Shown: piece by piece, positions 40,544-48,896 of the stretch
Numbering within the stretch: the stretch's first letter is position 1
How the letters are laid out: each line of letters opens with the position of its first letter
Translations under genes and position numbers: made by a program
Assembly: GCF_017744045.1 (NCBI RefSeq)
Contig: NZ_JAGHRD010000011.1
Origin: Pelagimonas sp017744045
Lineage (GTDB): Bacteria; Pseudomonadota; Alphaproteobacteria; Rhodobacterales; Rhodobacteraceae
Direction: 5' to 3' (one strand)
DNA: 64,000 nt
Notes under the pieces: model-generated
Database searches by the model: none
Told to the model about the DNA's origin: nothing
What the model saw: only the letters and a program-made list of their open reading frames with translations

Positions 40544-42426
40544 GTTTGAAAATTGCAAACCTCGCCTATCGCGCGGGGGAGATATTGGGGGCAGCTTCGG
40601 CTGCCCCTTCTGATTCCGGGGGTGAGCGGGATGTGACTATCTCCTTTTCCTCGGAAAGCCCGTTCCGCCGCTTTGAGTGGGATCGCGAGGAGGAATTCCT
40701 AGAGGTCCTTGGTCACAAGGCGGATGAGGTGGATCTGTCACGCCTCAATTCCGGTGCCGCCCCGCTGCTGAAAGATCACCGTGCCACGATTGATAACAAG
40801 ATCGGAAGTGTGGTGCGCGCCTGGCTGGAGGGTGGTCGCTGTCACGCGCTGGTGCGCTTTTCCGATACGCCAGAAGGCCGCGCCATTCATGAGCGTGTGC
40901 AGGCCGGGGAAATCACCTGCGTCTCAGTCGGTTACGGCATCACCCGTGCGATCCGCGCTGGCGAGCAAGACGGAACCCCGATCATCCGCGCCACGCGTTG
41001 GCACCCCAAAGAAATCTCATTCGTCGCAATCCCCGCTGATCCGTCCGTTGGTTACGGGCGGGATGATTATGGCGCGGCGCAATCACTCACTGTCACTGAA
41101 AAGGAAACACCTGACATGGCAAAAGACACTATCGAGCCTAAAATTGAAACGCCCCCCGCACAGGTGCGCAGCGACGACACACCGCCAGCGGATCCGGTAG
41201 CGGTTGAGCGTTCCCGCTCTGCCGAAATCCGCGCCATTGGTCGACAATTCCCGGATCTTCCCGCCGAAATGGTAACGCGGGCCCTGGATAAAGGCACTGA
41301 TGTGGGCGCGTTTCGCCAGCAAGTGATGGATCACATTGCGAGCGATGAGGTGCAGGAGCAACGCACCAGTGCCACGCGTATCGGGCTATCCTCTGGTGAG
41401 GTCTCAGCGTTCTCTATCAGTAACGCTGTGCGTTTTTTGATGAACCCGAATGACCGCAATCGCGAGGCCGCTGCTTTTGAGCTGGAAGCGTCCCGTGCGG
41501 TTGGGGATGCAATCGGGCGAGAGGCAGAGGGCATTTTTATTCCCTCTGATGTTCTGATGGATGGCAACTTTGCCCGTGCTCAAAACACCGGTACCCCGGC
41601 TCAAGGGGGCGTTTTGGTTGCGCAGGATTATCGCGGTGGATCCTTTATCGAACTCCTGCGCAACCGGATGGCATTGACGGGTCGTGGTGTACGTCTGTTG
41701 CAAGGCTTGTCGGGCAATGTCGATATCCCGAAACAGACCGGTGGTGGTACCTTCTACTGGTTTGGTGAAGATGGTGAGCCAACTGATACAGAGGCGGGTT
41801 TCGGGTTAACCAGCATGACACCGCATTCAGCCGGTATGGCTATCCCTTACACACGTCGCATGGCGCAACAGGCCAGCCTTGATATTGAGGCGCTGGTACG
41901 TGATGACCTGCTGCGTGGCATGGCCCTGGGGTTGGATCAAACTGCGCTGGTTGGTCATTCTTCGCCGGATGCACCGGACGGGCTGCGCGACAAGATCTTT
42001 GCAAATGCGCTGAACTGGGCCGATTCTGCTGCAATGCCGGATGAGGATGATCTCATTGACCTGGAAACCGCTGTTGCAGTCGCAAACGCGGATGTTGGTG
42101 ATCTGGCCTACATCTACAATGCGCAAATGTCTGGCCACCTCAAAAAGCTGCGCGATGCAGATGGCCGCCGTTTGGATGTTGAGAAAAACGGCATGACCAA
42201 TGACTATCCGCGTGTTCGCACCAATCAAGCCGGGGCTGGTGAGGCCTTCTTTGGCAACTGGTCAGATCTGATCATTGGCATGTGGTCGGGTTTGGATCTG
42301 CGGGTTGATCGCTCTACCAAGGCTGCCAGTGATGGCAAGGTTCTGCGCGTGTTTACCGATGTGGATACTGCGGTTCGGAACCTTGAAAGCTTCAAGCTGG
42401 GCAAGCCCGAGAGCACAACTTCCTAA
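40540..42426 (+). CDS. Prohead protease-major capsid protein fusion
   Basis: A 628-residue fusion. Residues about 30-180 are a U35-type prohead protease with His80 (LLKDHRATIDNKIGSV) and Ser129 (CVSVGYGI), plus the WHPKEISFVAIPADPSVG end. A helical delta-like linker follows. Residues about 330-625 are an HK97-fold major capsid protein (RGGSFIELLRNRMALTGRGVRLLQGLSGNVDIPKQ). Protease and capsid are usually separate genes; the fusion is known in some phages and ties scaffold, protease and capsid together in one chain. Confidence 0.92.
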   Translation: MSLKIANLAYRAGEILGAASAAPSDSGGERDVTISFSSESPFRRFEWDREEEFLEVLGHKADEVDLSRLNSGAAPLLKDHRATIDNKIGSVVRAWLEGGRCHALVRFSDTPEGRAIHERVQAGEITCVSVGYGITRAIRAGEQDGTPIIRATRWHPKEISFVAIPADPSVGYGRDDYGAAQSLTVTEKETPDMAKDTIEPKIETPPAQVRSDDTPPADPVAVERSRSAEIRAIGRQFPDLPAEMVTRALDKGTDVGAFRQQVMDHIASDEVQEQRTSATRIGLSSGEVSAFSISNAVRFLMNPNDRNREAAAFELEASRAVGDAIGREAEGIFIPSDVLMDGNFARAQNTGTPAQGGVLVAQDYRGGSFIELLRNRMALTGRGVRLLQGLSGNVDIPKQTGGGTFYWFGEDGEPTDTEAGFGLTSMTPHSAGMAIPYTRRMAQQASLDIEALVRDDLLRGMALGLDQTALVGHSSPDAPDGLRDKIFANALNWADSAAMPDEDDLIDLETAVAVANADVGDLAYIYNAQMSGHLKKLRDADGRRLDVEKNGMTNDYPRVRTNQAGAGEAFFGNWSDLIIGMWSGLDLRVDRSTKAASDGKVLRVFTDVDTAVRNLESFKLGKPESTTS

Positions 42427-42428
42427 CA

Positions 42429-42716
42429 ATGATCCGCATTGAACGACATGCAAAGGCCATGGCGGCCTTTGTAGCTTCGGTGGTGGCTGGCCTGATGGTG
42501 GCCATCATCCTGCACGAAATCCACCCGCTGTCTCATTGGCTGCCTTTGTGGGGCCAAATCGCAGTGATTTTTGCTCCTGCCACCCTCACAGCCGCCTGCG
42601 TCTGGTGGGTGCCGAACCGCCTCAATGGGTTCAACGTGTCTTACATCGCCGGCCTCTTGGTCGCGCAAGGCATTGCGCCCGCTGGCAAGCCCCGAAAGGA
42701 CCCACCTGATGACTGA
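42429..42716 (+). CDS. Small two- to three-helix membrane protein (phage)
   Basis: A 95-residue protein with hydrophobic segments AAFVASVVAGLMVAIILH, LWGQIAVIFAPATLTAACVWW and VSYIAGLLVAQGIAP. It starts 2 bases after the capsid gene. Unknown role; it lies among head genes and might be a holin-like or exclusion protein. Overlaps the next gene by 8 bases. Confidence 0.65.
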   Translation: MIRIERHAKAMAAFVASVVAGLMVAIILHEIHPLSHWLPLWGQIAVIFAPATLTAACVWWVPNRLNGFNVSYIAGLLVAQGIAPAGKPRKDPPDD

Positions 42717-42936
42717 AACAATGAAAGCCGGTGGCCCCGTCACGGTGAAGGGTAAAACCTATAAACAAGGTGCGGATGTGCCGATCACGGATATTAGCGA
42801 GGAGCGTTTGAAGCGCCTGCGTAATTCGGGCCGTTTGATCGGGGATAACGACAATTCCGCGCCGGTCAATCGAGCTGAGCCACCGGGGCGCGCCCCGGTT
42901 GGCGAGGTCAAAAAGGCGCTCAAAGATGGGGATTGA
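42709..42936 (+). CDS. Small head-region protein, unknown
   Basis: A 75-residue protein: VTVKGKTYKQGADVPITDISEERLKRLRNSGRLI, a short beta-strand module followed by an acidic/basic tail. In many phages a small protein like this follows the capsid gene (gpFI-like position). No firm family. The ATG at 42709 is inside the previous gene's end. Confidence 0.6.
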   Translation: MTETMKAGGPVTVKGKTYKQGADVPITDISEERLKRLRNSGRLIGDNDNSAPVNRAEPPGRAPVGEVKKALKDGD

Positions 42937-43264
42937 GGGCGCGGATGATTGGGCGGTGTTCACCGATCCTGACGTGTTTGGTGAGAACGTGATTTTCACC
43001 GGGCAAGGTGCGGATCCGCTCACCATTTCGGCCATCTTCACAACGCCGGGCGCTGTTGTCGCGTCCGGTTTTCAAGCGGGTGTTGCGACCACTGAACCGA
43101 TGCTGACGCTTGGTGTCGCGCAACTTCCCTTTACCCCTGCGCAGCATGATCAGGTGCAATTGACGGTTGGCCATCCTGGCTTTCCGGCGGGCACCGCGCT
43201 GCGTGTGGCTGATGTTCAACCGGACGGATCAGGCATGATCCGTCTCATTTTGGAAAGGATGTAA
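42926..43264 (+). CDS. Head-tail attachment protein, gpFII-like
   Basis: A 112-residue protein. ADDWAVFTDPDVFGENVIFTGQGADPLTISAIFTTPGAV, then a loop and GTALRVADVQPDGSGMIRLILER, the arrangement of the Phage_attach/gpFII family that forms the head-tail joint with gpW. It overlaps the preceding gene and stops 1 base before the tube gene, the lambda order FII-then-tail. Confidence 0.75.
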   Translation: MGIEGADDWAVFTDPDVFGENVIFTGQGADPLTISAIFTTPGAVVASGFQAGVATTEPMLTLGVAQLPFTPAQHDQVQLTVGHPGFPAGTALRVADVQPDGSGMIRLILERM

Positions 43265-43265
43265 G

Positions 43266-43655
43266 ATGCTGAAAGGCAAGGATGGCGCGGTGCTGCATGG
43301 CAGTAGCCGTGACCGGGCACCAAAGGTGCAGAATTGGAACCTGGATGAGCAGGTTGATGTTGTTGCCGGTTGGGGCATGGGGGATGAGGCTGAGGAGGCG
43401 TTTGGGACAATCAAGCGCTATTCAGGCTCGTTTGAATACTATCTGAAACCGGGGGATCCGGCGGATGATATCCGCGCTGGTGATGTGATCCCGGTTGAGT
43501 TTTACCCCGGTGGGGAAACCTCTGGTTCTGGCTATTTCACCGGCGATGTTCTGGTGACTGGCACGCCTATGTCAGGCTCCAAAGATGGCATCCCAACCCG
43601 CACCGTCAATTTCCGCAACGCAAGCGGCACCCTACAGCGAGCAACCGTCACATGA
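43266..43655 (+). CDS. Tail tube-like protein
   Basis: A 129-residue beta-rich protein (VQNWNLDEQVDVVAGWGMGDEAEEAFGTIKRYSGSFEYYLKPGD...TGDVLVTGTPMSGSKDGIPTRTVNFRNASGTL). The 'gsisg.....d.......r.g....v.f......gsgyf.g.a.itg......g....t.f.g.G.l' layout is that of siphovirus major tail tube proteins, shorter than lambda gpV. Position before the G/GT chaperone supports this. Confidence 0.7.
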   Translation: MLKGKDGAVLHGSSRDRAPKVQNWNLDEQVDVVAGWGMGDEAEEAFGTIKRYSGSFEYYLKPGDPADDIRAGDVIPVEFYPGGETSGSGYFTGDVLVTGTPMSGSKDGIPTRTVNFRNASGTLQRATVT

Positions 43656-44026
43656 CCCAATCTGCAATTTCCGTCCTGACCGATCATTTCGCCCGCTTGG
43701 GCCTGCAATGTTACGAGGTGCCGGGGGTTAAAACCGCCGAGGGTGAACCGCTCAAGATCTACTTTACCCCGCCCACGAACGCGCAGGGCAATGCAATTGC
43801 CGAGCGCGCCAAAGGCAACGCGGCGCAAACCACGCTCTACACAGTGCTGTTGCTGTCCAAGGATGAGGCGGGCAACCGGCTCTTTGAGGAGAATGCGGCC
43901 ACTGTGCAAGCGCTGACTGAGCAAGTGCCGGGGCGTATCCTGACCCTGATCGCCACCGCGATCATGAAATTCACCGGGCAAACTGACCTGGGAAACTCAT
44001 CCGGGACAGTCCAGACGCAAGAGTAA
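43652..44026 (+). CDS. Tail assembly chaperone, G-like (unshifted product)
   Basis: A 124-residue protein placed between tube and tape measure, the lambda G position. Sequence MTQSAISVLTDHFARLGLQCYEVPG...IATAIMKFTGQTDLGNSSGTVQTQE. Near its end it contains the heptamer GGGAAAC in the right phase for a -1 slip, so this is the major, unshifted product. It coats the tape measure protein during tail assembly. Confidence 0.75.
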   Translation: MTQSAISVLTDHFARLGLQCYEVPGVKTAEGEPLKIYFTPPTNAQGNAIAERAKGNAAQTTLYTVLLLSKDEAGNRLFEENAATVQALTEQVPGRILTLIATAIMKFTGQTDLGNSSGTVQTQE

Positions 44027-44154
44027 TCTATGACCTGGCTGTCAGGCTTGGGAAATTTCCCTCTGAAATAATTGAGCGCCCGATTGAAGAAATTCGGGCG
44101 CTCTATGCGTTCCTGGAATGGGAAGCGCAGAACCGGCAACCCCCTGTGAGGTGA
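43652..44154 (+). CDS. GT-like tail chaperone produced by -1 frameshift
   Basis: The zero frame passes GGGAAAC (43990-43996) as G GGA AAC, the canonical X XXY YYZ phase. A -1 slip continues without stop into a second module of 52 residues: VIYDLAVRLGKFPSEIIERPIEEIRALYAFLEWEA. This resembles the T domain of lambda GT, which recruits the tube protein. The product would be 167 residues. It ends 3 bases before the tape measure start. Without the slip this stretch has no start with a ribosome site. Confidence 0.75.
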
Positions 44155-44157
44155 TCC

Positions 44158-46260
44158 ATGCTCAACAAGGTCAAAGATCTGTTCTTTTCGATTGACGGGC
44201 GGGACAATTCCGGCCCGGCTTTTGGATCGGTGAACCGCCGTTTGCGCGATACCGATGGCCTTGCGGCAAAAGTCTCTGAGCGCATGGGCAATGCCGGTCG
44301 CAAGATGGCGGCCTTTGGGGCTGCTGGAAGCGTTGGATCAGCCGCTGTCGTTGCCGGGCTACGTGACGTGGTGGGCCTTTATGATGAGCAAGCGAAAGCC
44401 GAAACCAAGGTTGCAACCGCTGTTCAGGTGACGGGCGGCGCAGCCGGGTTTTCGGCTGACGAATTGTTTAAGATGGCATCGGGATTGCAAGAGGTTACTC
44501 GCTTTGGTGATGAGGCTATCCTTGATGGCGTTACTGCGCAGCTTTTGACATTCAAAAATGTTTCAGGTGAGGTTTTTGAAGAAGCGCATATGTCCGTGCT
44601 GGATCTCGCAACCGTGTTGAATCGAGATCTTATGGGGACTTCCGTGATGCTAGGGAAGGCTCTGAATGATCCTATCGCTGGTATTGCGGCTTTGAGCGAT
44701 GCGGGCGTGACCTTTACTCAGTCGCAAAAGGATCTTGTGCGGAGCTTTGTCGAAACTGGCGATATTATTTCGGCTCAAAAGCTGATCTTAGACGAAATCA
44801 AAGGCGCTTATGGCGAACAAGCGGAGGCCGCGCGTCAAGCCGGGGCAGGTATGGTCGATGCCTGGGATAACGCTTGGGGTGATATCAAAGAGGTCATTGG
44901 CAGTGTTGCAATTGACGTATTCCCACCAATTATTGAGATGTTAGAAAATGTGGCCGGGTGGTTTCAAGGCTTGGAGCCTGAGGGCCAACGTGTGGTTGTG
45001 ATGCTGGGCGCTTTGGCGGTTGCTATTCCGCCCGTCACCGCCGCTTTTGGCCTCATGGTGATCGGCATTTCGGCTTTGACGGGACCGCTGGCGCTGGTGG
45101 TTGGCGGTATCACCGCCCTGACCGTTGCCGCTGGTTTACTCTGGCCAGCGTCCGATAGCGTGACGGAATCCATTGATAAGCTGAATATTGCGTTGGATGC
45201 AGAACAGGAAAAGCTAACCGGATTGATCGGCCCCACCGGCACCAATATCAACCTGTCTGCAACGGCAGCCTCGCAGAAATTGGTTGAGGCACAGGCCCGC
45301 TATCAGAACATCAAGGCGATCATTGCAGAGGCGCAAGCCTTGGCAAAGGTTGAGCTAGAAAAAGCCGATATGCGCCTCAAGATGAATGAGGCCACCAAAA
45401 ATATGGGCTTCACTGATCGCGATGGGGTTGATTACTTCTATTCGGGGCCGCGCAGCGTGGCTGATATCGTTGGTCCGCAAGCGGCGGATGCGATGGATGC
45501 GCGCGCGCGGGCTGAGGGGCACCTTGAGCAACTTGAGGAGCAAATGGCGCGGCTGTCCGAGATCAGCACAACGGCGGATGGCGCGGTTGTGGATCTTGGG
45601 GCCTCGCTGGATGAGGTCACCGTGCCAGCGGCCAAACTGACAGAAGCGATTGGCGGTGGCGGTGGATCTGGCGGCGGCAAGGGCGGTGGCGCGGGATCCG
45701 GTGGTGCAAAGGGTGGCCTGGTGGGCGCGGTTGAGGATTTGACCGGCGCAACGCAGGAGTTTGCACAGGATAACGGGTGGCAGACGGTAAAAGACAACTT
45801 TAAGGCCCTGATCCGCGATGGTCAGACCTGGGAAGAAACCTGGCAGAACATCTTTGGCGATGCGATTGACCGGCTCTTTGATCTGGCCTTTTCCCCGGCT
45901 TGGGATGCTTTGTTTCAAAACCTTGCGGGCATGTCAGCGGGAAATGGCGCGGGCGGTGGTGGCGGTCTCTTTGGTGGCCTGATTTCCGGGGTTGGGAATT
46001 GGGTTGGTAACGTGCTGGGGCTGGATACCGGCGGTGATGTGAAGGTGAGCGGCAAGGCCGGGATGGATCGCAACCTGACTGTTTTGCGCACCTCGGATGC
46101 GGAAACGGTTAGTGTGCGCCGCCAAGGTGACACAATGGGCGGCGGCCCGGTCATCAACATGTATATCCAAACGCCGGATGTTCAGGGCTTCCAATCCAGC
46201 CAAGCGCAGATTGCTTACCAAATGCGCGGGGCCTTGGCGGCGGTTGATCGCACCTCTTGA
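44158..46260 (+). CDS. Tail tape measure protein
   Basis: A 700-residue protein that sets tail length. N-terminal helical region (VKDLFFSIDGRDNSGPAFGSVNRRL...), a conserved 'phage tail tape' segment (MASGLQEVTRFGDEAILDGVTAQLLTFKNVSG...LNDPIAGIAALSDAGVTFTQSQKDLV), and hydrophobic helices near residues 280-325. Then a Gly-rich linker (GGGGGSGGGKGGG) and a C-terminal part with GGGPVINMYIQTPDVQGFQSSQAQI. Start follows GAGGTGATCC. It is short, implying a tail of about 100 nm by the usual length rule. Confidence 0.88.
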   Translation: MLNKVKDLFFSIDGRDNSGPAFGSVNRRLRDTDGLAAKVSERMGNAGRKMAAFGAAGSVGSAAVVAGLRDVVGLYDEQAKAETKVATAVQVTGGAAGFSADELFKMASGLQEVTRFGDEAILDGVTAQLLTFKNVSGEVFEEAHMSVLDLATVLNRDLMGTSVMLGKALNDPIAGIAALSDAGVTFTQSQKDLVRSFVETGDIISAQKLILDEIKGAYGEQAEAARQAGAGMVDAWDNAWGDIKEVIGSVAIDVFPPIIEMLENVAGWFQGLEPEGQRVVVMLGALAVAIPPVTAAFGLMVIGISALTGPLALVVGGITALTVAAGLLWPASDSVTESIDKLNIALDAEQEKLTGLIGPTGTNINLSATAASQKLVEAQARYQNIKAIIAEAQALAKVELEKADMRLKMNEATKNMGFTDRDGVDYFYSGPRSVADIVGPQAADAMDARARAEGHLEQLEEQMARLSEISTTADGAVVDLGASLDEVTVPAAKLTEAIGGGGGSGGGKGGGAGSGGAKGGLVGAVEDLTGATQEFAQDNGWQTVKDNFKALIRDGQTWEETWQNIFGDAIDRLFDLAFSPAWDALFQNLAGMSAGNGAGGGGGLFGGLISGVGNWVGNVLGLDTGGDVKVSGKAGMDRNLTVLRTSDAETVSVRRQGDTMGGGPVINMYIQTPDVQGFQSSQAQIAYQMRGALAAVDRTS

Positions 46261-46278
46261 TAAGTCGAAAGGGATCGC

Positions 46279-46953
46279 ATGACGCATCTCAACATTGAAT
46301 TCCCGCGCAACGTGGCGCAGGGCTGTCAGCGCAGCCTTGAGCGGCGCGATGAGGTGGTGACGCTGGCCAGCGGTCATGAGGAGGTCAATCAGCGCTGGCA
46401 GCATTCCCGGCGAAGCTGGAACGCCGGGCTTGCTGTCAGATCGGCTGAGGATCTGGCGCATGTGGTCGCGATCTTTGAGGAGGCACGCGGGCGCAAGCAC
46501 AGCTTTGCCTTTCGCGATTGGCAGGATTGGCAGAGCTTTACCCGGCCCGCCGGTCTAACACCGCTGGATCAACCGCTTGGTGCGCTTCTGCCCAATAGCA
46601 GCGACTATGGGGTTGCTGTGGGCGATGGCGAAACGCGGGTGTTTCAGGTGTGCAAGCGCTATGGCAGCCTAAACCCCTATCTGCGCCCGATCTGCCTGCC
46701 GCATCACGCTGGGTTTCGTGTGGCGGTGAATGGAGGGGAACTGGTCTCGGGCTGGGCATTGTCAGCGATTGGCGGTCAATTGGAATTCGACACCCCGCCG
46801 CCTGACTCTGCCACCCTCACAGCCGGGTTCACCTTTGATGTTCCGGTGCGTTTCCAAGAGGCGCAGATTGTTACGGACTGGGTTTACTTCACTGAGCAAC
46901 GGGGGCTTGGGGCGGTGCCGAATGTTGGGTTAGTTGAGAAGCGGATTGACTGA
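46279..46953 (+). CDS. DUF2460 tail-tip protein (GTA gp12-like)
   Basis: A 224-residue distal-tail protein. FPRNVAQGCQRSLERRDEVVTLASGHEEVNQRWQHSRRSWNAG is the DUF2460 (TIGR02217) opening, and DVPVRFQEAQIVTDW near the end is also typical. In the rhodobacterial GTA the homologue (gp12) forms the distal tail ring after the tape measure. Here it takes the same place. It is followed by a gene-poor insert instead of the next tail gene. Confidence 0.88.
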   Translation: MTHLNIEFPRNVAQGCQRSLERRDEVVTLASGHEEVNQRWQHSRRSWNAGLAVRSAEDLAHVVAIFEEARGRKHSFAFRDWQDWQSFTRPAGLTPLDQPLGALLPNSSDYGVAVGDGETRVFQVCKRYGSLNPYLRPICLPHHAGFRVAVNGGELVSGWALSAIGGQLEFDTPPPDSATLTAGFTFDVPVRFQEAQIVTDWVYFTEQRGLGAVPNVGLVEKRID

Positions 46954-47355
46954 CCGGTTTTACCGTCTGCAAACACAAAGCGGGAAGTTGCTTTATTTTC
47001 TCGAAATTTGATTGCGACATAGCCGCAAACTAATGGGGGTTTGTGGCTAACGTGAGTCATGAATTGCAATTCAGAAAGAAGTATTTTGTGAAATAGAATG
47101 TTTTCTATTATTTACAAACCTTTACTTGATGACTTTAAATCAATGCTCTTTTTTGGGGCTCTAAATCTCGTTACCTGGCCTCCATGTTTCCGTCGTAAAA
47201 CTGTTACAATTCTGTCATGTAAGCGTTACATGACGAACGTAGTTGCGCAAAAGAGAAGTAATCCTGCTTCTCACACACAGCGCAAAAGAAAAGCGGCATC
47301 ACCACGCCCTGGAAAGCAAGTGATACCGCTCTGCGCCAAATTAATGGAGCACTTT
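46954..47355. other. AT-rich insert with RNA-like stems and a palindrome
   Basis: Gene-free 400 bp, much more AT-rich than the flanking tail genes. TAGCCGCAAAC (47020-47030) pairs with GTTTGTGGCTA (47039-47049) with one G-U. GAATTGCAATTC at 47061-47072 is a perfect 12-bp palindrome. GTCATGTAA and TTACATGAC (47214-47234) are 9-bp arms around GCG. The longer frame from 47098 lacks a ribosome site. Most likely the promoter-operator region of the small gene at 47356. Confidence 0.55.
47214..47234. promoter_or_regulatory. 9-bp-arm palindrome, putative operator
   Basis: GTCATGTAA, GCG, TTACATGAC. It follows a TTACAAT element and stands 120 bp before the small basic gene; typical operator geometry. 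No cognate regulator is identified. Confidence 0.55.
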
Positions 47356-47505
47356 ATGGATAAGCAGGCTTCTGCCAATATGAATCGGAAAAGTCCACAA
47401 AAAAATAGGCGTTGGAGCCTATCTTTCCTGACAGAGTTGTCTTGGAAAAAGCTAAATTTCCGCCTGATGTTTGATTTTTGGCGCGGAAAATCAAAGAAAA
47501 GCTAA
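47356..47505 (+). CDS. 49-residue basic cargo protein
   Basis: A small, very basic protein (MDKQASANMNRKSPQKNRRW... ending FDFWRGKSKKS) with many Lys/Arg and several Trp/Phe. No family recognised. TGGAG six bases before the ATG fixes the start. It has its own upstream palindrome and a strong downstream terminator, and is inserted between two tail genes that are adjacent in GTAs, the pattern of a moron. Might bind nucleic acid or membrane. Confidence 0.55.
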   Translation: MDKQASANMNRKSPQKNRRWSLSFLTELSWKKLNFRLMFDFWRGKSKKS

Positions 47506-47525
47506 GTAAAGCATATACTTGGTTG

Positions 47526-47553
47526 AACGGGCGCTTTTTAGCGCCCGTTTTTC
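47526..47553 (+). terminator. Terminator closing the tail-module insert
   Basis: AACGGGCGC (47526-47534), loop TTTTTA, GCGCCCGTT (47541-47549), then TTT. It separates the small basic gene from the DUF2163 gene that starts 21 bases later, so late transcription must read through it. Confidence 0.88.
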
Positions 47554-47573
47554 ATTTGAGAAGGGGAAATCTT

Positions 47574-48449
47574 GTGTCAGCGTACGAAAATCACCTAAAA
47601 ACCGGCGACACGTCCCTGTGTCGCTGCTTCCACCTCACCCGCGCTGATGGCGCTGTGATGGGGTTCACGGATAACAATACGGATATCGTTTTTGATGGGG
47701 TTACCTATCGCGCTGACACCGCACTGACCGCCTCTGAGGCCTCGCAATCCTTGGGCCTGTCCCCGGATGAGCTGGAGGCGCAGGGGGCGCTGTCTTCGGA
47801 CACCCTGACAGAGGCGGATATTCAGGCGGGCCTGTATGATGGCGCGGTTGTCGTGGTTTGGGATGTGAATTTTCTGGATACATCTGTGCGCAAGATCCTG
47901 GGCAGTTTCGCCATTGGGGAAATCACCCGTGGCGGGCTGGCGTTCAAAGCTGAGTTGCGATCCCTTGCGGCGGCGCTGGAGCAAGAGGTGGGCGATGTTT
48001 ACAGTGCCACCTGCCGCGCCCGGCTCTTGGGGGATCATCAATGCCGGTTGGATCTGAATAATTGGCAGGGCGAGGCTGAGGTTGTCAGCGTGCAAGGTGA
48101 ATATGTGACGGTTTCTGGCTTGTCGGCCTTTGATGACGGGATCTTTGATCGCGGTACAATCACTTGGATCACCGGCGCAAACACCTTTGACCCAATCGAC
48201 ATTCATTCAACCGCGCGGGATGGTGACAATCTGATCCTGACGCTTTGGCGGCAAACGGGCCGCCCGATCCTGGTGGGGGATCGCATGACGGTCACGGCGG
48301 GCTGTAATCGCACGGCTGAGCAATGCCGATTGCGTTTTGATAACCTGCTGAATTTCAGGGGTGAGCCGCATATGCCGGGTGAGACCTATACCGGCGAATA
48401 CGCGGTGCAAGGTGCGCCGGGTCAGACGGGCGGCAGTCGTTTTGCCTGA
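47574..48449 (+). CDS. DUF2163 / BR0599-type tail-tip protein (GTA gp13-like)
   Basis: A 291-residue tail-tip protein. It opens with ENHLKTGDTSLCRCFHLTRADGAVMGFTDNNTDIVFDGVTYRA (DUF2163), and ends with the four-Cys phage_BR0599 module (YSATCRARLLGDHQCRLDL...AGCNRTAEQCRLRFDNLLNFRGEPHMPG in parts), likely a metal-bound hub. GTG start after AAGGGGAAA; the frame is open upstream through the terminator, which is not translated. Homologue of GTA gp13. Confidence 0.88.
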   Translation: MSAYENHLKTGDTSLCRCFHLTRADGAVMGFTDNNTDIVFDGVTYRADTALTASEASQSLGLSPDELEAQGALSSDTLTEADIQAGLYDGAVVVVWDVNFLDTSVRKILGSFAIGEITRGGLAFKAELRSLAAALEQEVGDVYSATCRARLLGDHQCRLDLNNWQGEAEVVSVQGEYVTVSGLSAFDDGIFDRGTITWITGANTFDPIDIHSTARDGDNLILTLWRQTGRPILVGDRMTVTAGCNRTAEQCRLRFDNLLNFRGEPHMPGETYTGEYAVQGAPGQTGGSRFA

Positions 48450-48864
48450 GATTCTGGATCGGACGCGAGTCCACCACGCGGCAAAAGGTTGGATTGGCAC
48501 CCCCTTTGTTCAACAGGGGGATCTGCGTGGGGCGGGCGCTGATTGCGTCGGCCTGGTGCGCGGCCTCTGGCGCGAGCTGAGCGGTGTTTACGTGCCGCCC
48601 CCGGCCTGGCGCTCTGATTGGGCCGTTGCACCGGGTGAGCCGATCTTGCGCGGCCTCTGCGCGCATCTGGTGCAGGTGCGTGACGCGTGCCCCGGCACAA
48701 TTGCCGTGTTCCGGGTGGGTCGCAAACGCGCCGCGCATCTCGGGATCCTGACTGAGCGCGGCGTCATTCACGCCCATGACGCTTTGGGCGTGATCGAAAT
48801 TGGGCGCGGGGGGCTTCCTGCGCCTGGCAGTCTTTGGGCCTTTCCTCAGGTAGCGGGGGCCTGA
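48442..48864 (+). CDS. NlpC/P60 tail peptidase (GTA gp14-like)
   Basis: A 140-residue cell-wall hydrolase of the NlpC/P60 fold (TIGR02219). The catalytic Cys is in GAGADCVGLVRGLW, the His in AAHLGIL and a further VIHAHDAL segment. It cuts host peptidoglycan during DNA entry. A TTG at 48442, overlapping the previous gene by 8 bases, is the likely start; no ATG gives the right N-terminus. It is the only recognisable peptidoglycan hydrolase of the prophage. Confidence 0.8.
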   Translation: MPEILDRTRVHHAAKGWIGTPFVQQGDLRGAGADCVGLVRGLWRELSGVYVPPPAWRSDWAVAPGEPILRGLCAHLVQVRDACPGTIAVFRVGRKRAAHLGILTERGVIHAHDALGVIEIGRGGLPAPGSLWAFPQVAGA

Positions 48865-48896
48865 TGCGGTTTTCCTGAATTCTGGAGATTTGGCAG

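Noticed and set aside
46981..47072. Retron or other reverse-transcriptase-linked RNA
   Set aside because: Stem-forming sequence is present but no reverse transcriptase gene is in the prophage.
47098..47355. Longer 135-codon frame for the tail-module insert
   Set aside because: The first part runs through the operator-like palindrome, with no ribosome site before its possible starts; only the ATG at 47356 is supported.
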